Source of the DNA: an uncultured Shinella sp.
GTDB lineage: Bacteria; Pseudomonadota; Alphaproteobacteria; Rhizobiales; Rhizobiaceae
NCBI GenBank assembly: GCA_946481465.1
Contig: CAMLOC010000187.1
Location: forward strand, 1 to 7,016
Length of the DNA stretch: 7,016 nt
Direction: 5' to 3'
The first letter of the stretch is position 1; each line of letters opens with the position of its first letter. Shown piece after piece: positions 6,075-7,016 of the stretch. Both the position numbers and the translations under genes were made by a program. Under the pieces are notes generated by a model. It made no database searches. It was not told the origin of the DNA and worked only from the letters and a program-made list of their open reading frames with translations.

Positions 6075-7016
6075 ATGGCCAAATCGCACCTCGACACCCT
6101 GTTCGGGCCCGAAGACCCGCCGCGCGACGGAGGCGAGATCCGCGCCGCCCTGCAGGCCGCCGCGCGCGAGCGCATCCTGGTGCTCGACGGCGCCATGGGC
6201 ACGGAGATCCAGACGCTGAAGCTGGCCGAGGACGATTTCCGGGGGGCACGCTTCGGCGACTGCGCCTGCCACCAGCAGGGCAACAACGACCTCCTGACGC
6301 TGACCCAGCCGGGCGCGATCGAGGACATCCATTATCGCTACGCGCTGGCGGGCGCGGACATCCTCGAGACCAACACCTTCTCCTCCACCACCATCGCCCA
6401 GGCCGACTACGGCATGGAGGACATGGTCTACGAACTCAACCGCGACGGCGCGCGCCTTGCCCGCCGCGCCGGCCTCAGGGCACAGGAGAAGGACGGCCGC
6501 CGCCGCTTCGTCGCCGGCGCGCTCGGGCCGACCAACCGCACCGCCTCGATCTCGCCCGACGTCAACAATCCCGGCTACCGTGCCGTCACCTTCGACGATC
6601 TCAGGGTCGCCTATGCCGAGCAGGTGCGCGGCCTCATCGACGGCGGCGCCGACATCATCCTGATCGAGACGATCTTCGACACGCTGAACGCCAAGGCGGC
6701 GATCTTCGCGACGCGCGAAGTCTTCGAGGAAAAGGGCATCGAGCTGCCCGTCATGATCTCCGGCACGATCACCGACCTTTCCGGCCGCACGCTGTCCGGC
6801 CAGACGCCGGAGGCCTTCTGGAATTCGGTGCGCCATGCCGATCCCTTCTCCATCGGCCTCAACTGCGCGCTCGGGGCCAATGCCATGCGCGCCCATCTGG
6901 CGGAAATCTCATCCGTCGCGCAAACCTTCGTCTGCGCCTATCCCAACGCCGGCCTGCCCAACGCCTTCGGCCAGTACGACGAGACGCCGGAGGAAATGGC
7001 CGCCCAGATCGAGGGT
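6075..7016 (+). CDS. metH: B12-dependent methionine synthase, N-terminal 314 residues (partial, 3' end outside window)
   Basis: Cytoplasmic enzyme that transfers a methyl group from 5-methyltetrahydrofolate to homocysteine by way of a cobalamin cofactor, making methionine. The visible part is the homocysteine-binding barrel: [10 protein letters not shown] at 37-46, a Cys/His-containing [10 protein letters not shown] at 63-72, ETNTF at 98-102, GPTNRTAS at 151-158, DVNNPGYR at 162-169, [12 protein letters not shown] at 198-209 and GLNC at 261-264. Cys264 matches the first zinc ligand of MetH (Cys247 in E. coli); the other two Cys, and the folate, cobalamin and reactivation domains, lie beyond the window. 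The ATG at 6075 is supported by GGAGGG eight bases upstream and by the short N-terminal tail normal for rhizobial MetH. The frame is open to the last base. It may be read both from the upstream riboswitch transcript and from its own promoter in the 83-base gap. Betaine-homocysteine methyltransferases share this first domain, but the N-terminal motifs fit MetH better. Confidence 0.95.
   Translation, partial: MAKSHLDTLFGPEDPPRDGGEIRAALQAAARERILVLDGAMGTEIQTLKLAEDDFRGARFGDCACHQQGNNDLLTLTQPGAIEDIHYRYALAGADILETNTFSSTTIAQADYGMEDMVYELNRDGARLARRAGLRAQEKDGRRRFVAGALGPTNRTASISPDVNNPGYRAVTFDDLRVAYAEQVRGLIDGGADIILIETIFDTLNAKAAIFATREVFEEKGIELPVMISGTITDLSGRTLSGQTPEAFWNSVRHADPFSIGLNCALGANAMRAHLAEISSVAQTFVCAYPNAGLPNAFGQYDETPEEMAAQIEG

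Noticed and set aside
6030..6896. 288-codon open frame on the minus strand
   Set aside because: Antisense shadow of metH, whose plus-strand reading shows unmistakable homocysteine-domain motifs.
1..7016. CRISPR arrays, tRNA genes, insertion sequences or defence genes
   Set aside because: I looked for regularly spaced repeats, tRNA-like folds and transposase motifs and saw none; this appears to be ordinary chromosomal DNA.

Overview
The window is GC-rich and contains two long genes running off opposite ends, with a dense regulatory region of about 1 kb between them. The left gene encodes a cyclic beta-1,2-glucan synthase, and codons in all three genes mostly end in G or C. Together with the riboswitch-small gene-metH layout, this points to an alphaproteobacterium of the Rhizobiales, most likely Rhizobiaceae (Rhizobium/Agrobacterium/Ensifer/Shinella type). 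Genus and replicon cannot be settled from the sequence alone.

Layout. (1) About 1 to 5013, minus strand: the N-terminal ~1670 residues of NdvB/ChvB/Cgs, open in one frame and truncated by the left window edge. (2) 5014 to 5469: divergent intergenic DNA with weak promoter candidates on both strands and no convincing gene. (3) 5470 to 5775, plus strand: a complete adenosylcobalamin-type (B12) riboswitch. It has a closing stem, the conserved core boxes, a downstream sequence exactly complementary to the L5 loop, and a hairpin that buries the ribosome-binding region of the next gene. (4) 5776 to 5991: a 71-codon gene of unknown function. (5) 5992 to 6074: a compact second control region with a 20-bp palindrome overlapping a TTGACA box, followed by a perfect 11-bp hairpin that contains the metH Shine-Dalgarno sequence. 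(6) 6075 to 7016: the first 314 codons of metH, the B12-dependent methionine synthase, truncated by the right edge.

How the parts may work together. NdvB makes the periplasmic cyclic glucans used for osmotic adaptation and host interaction, and is probably independent of the right-hand genes. On the right, a riboswitch that would normally switch its target OFF when B12 is abundant lies upstream of an enzyme that needs B12. The sequence suggests a resolution: the riboswitch directly controls the 71-residue protein, while metH has its own promoter under a palindrome resembling a SahR (S-adenosylhomocysteine-responsive) operator. A strong hairpin over the metH ribosome-binding site could limit metH translation from read-through transcripts. 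This arrangement, and the uncharacterised small protein in it, is the most interesting part of the window.
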